Positions 61,541 to 64,000 of a stretch of DNA of 64,000 nt are shown here, piece after piece. This DNA is from an uncultured Neomegalonema sp. (GTDB taxonomy: Bacteria > Pseudomonadota > Alphaproteobacteria > Rhodobacterales > Rhodobacteraceae), in the NCBI GenBank assembly GCA_937911325.1, contig CALDSD010000069.1, forward strand, positions 1 through 64,000, written 5' to 3'. Position 1 is the first letter of the stretch; every line of letters begins with the position of its first letter. Position numbers and translations under genes: made by a program. The notes beneath the pieces are model-generated. The model ran no database searches, was not told the DNA's origin, and saw nothing but the letters and a program-made list of their open reading frames with translations.

Positions 61541-64000
<2,460 letters not shown>

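Overview
The window is a GC-rich chromosomal segment from an alphaproteobacterium, probably marine and not assigned to a genus here. This rests on an LdtR-type MarR regulator, a DUF4167 protein, the order lptF-lptG-lptD-surA-pdxA-ksgA, tig-clpP-clpX-lon, a RirA/NsrR-like Rrf2 regulator, and two families of dimethylsulfoniopropionate (DMSP) lyase. No prophage, insertion sequence, CRISPR array or rRNA was seen. One tRNA, tRNA-Leu(UAG), is present.

Layout. 1-8.5 kb: the tail of a 3-hydroxyisobutyrate dehydrogenase-like gene, ldtR, a DUF1295 membrane protein, rodZ-ispG-DUF1499 lipoprotein, a small secreted protein, prfA-prmC and a DUF4167 protein. 8.5-16.2 kb (minus strand): the envelope-biogenesis operon lptF-lptG-lptD-surA-pdxA-ksgA. 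16.3-18.7 kb: a solitary C5-cytosine DNA methyltransferase overlapping an aminotransferase gene. 18.8-22.9 kb: three co-directional genes, namely an SRPBCC/DUF5939/class III cyclase-like protein lacking catalytic residues, a lipoprotein, and a membrane protein with a possible caspase-like domain lacking the catalytic cysteine. This is the least understood module here. 22.9-25.4 kb: an ABC-F ATPase and an Rrf2 regulator with an FNR-type box upstream.

25.5-50.7 kb is a catabolic region. One part has an MttB-family methyltransferase, two short-chain dehydrogenases and a VOC protein. Converging on it is a GntR-DHDPS-like-aldehyde dehydrogenase-FAD oxidoreductase operon, with a GlxA/GbdR-like AraC regulator divergent from that operon. 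Next come a molybdenum hydroxylase operon with a MoaD-like protein, a DddQ-like cupin DMSP lyase, two divergent class III CoA-transferases, a PuuE-like deacetylase, an M24 homologue without metal ligands, an M20 amidohydrolase, a LolA-like protein, a hydrolase-OsmC fusion, an SDR and DddP. The theme is use of methylated osmolytes, N-heterocycles and related compounds; most substrates are inferred.

50.8-55.6 kb: a SAM methyltransferase plus HODM/DUF3445 protein, then nitrogen control. glnB and glnA lie behind a sigma-54-like promoter and an NtrC-like site. glnB has an in-frame amber codon at position 60, best explained by two compensating homopolymer indels. glnA is preceded, in frame and without a stop, by 192 codons of Pro/Ala/Glu-rich sequence. 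55.6-64 kb: nnr, tRNA-Leu, and the protein quality-control cluster tig, clpP, clpX and lon, with an intrinsic terminator between clpX and lon.
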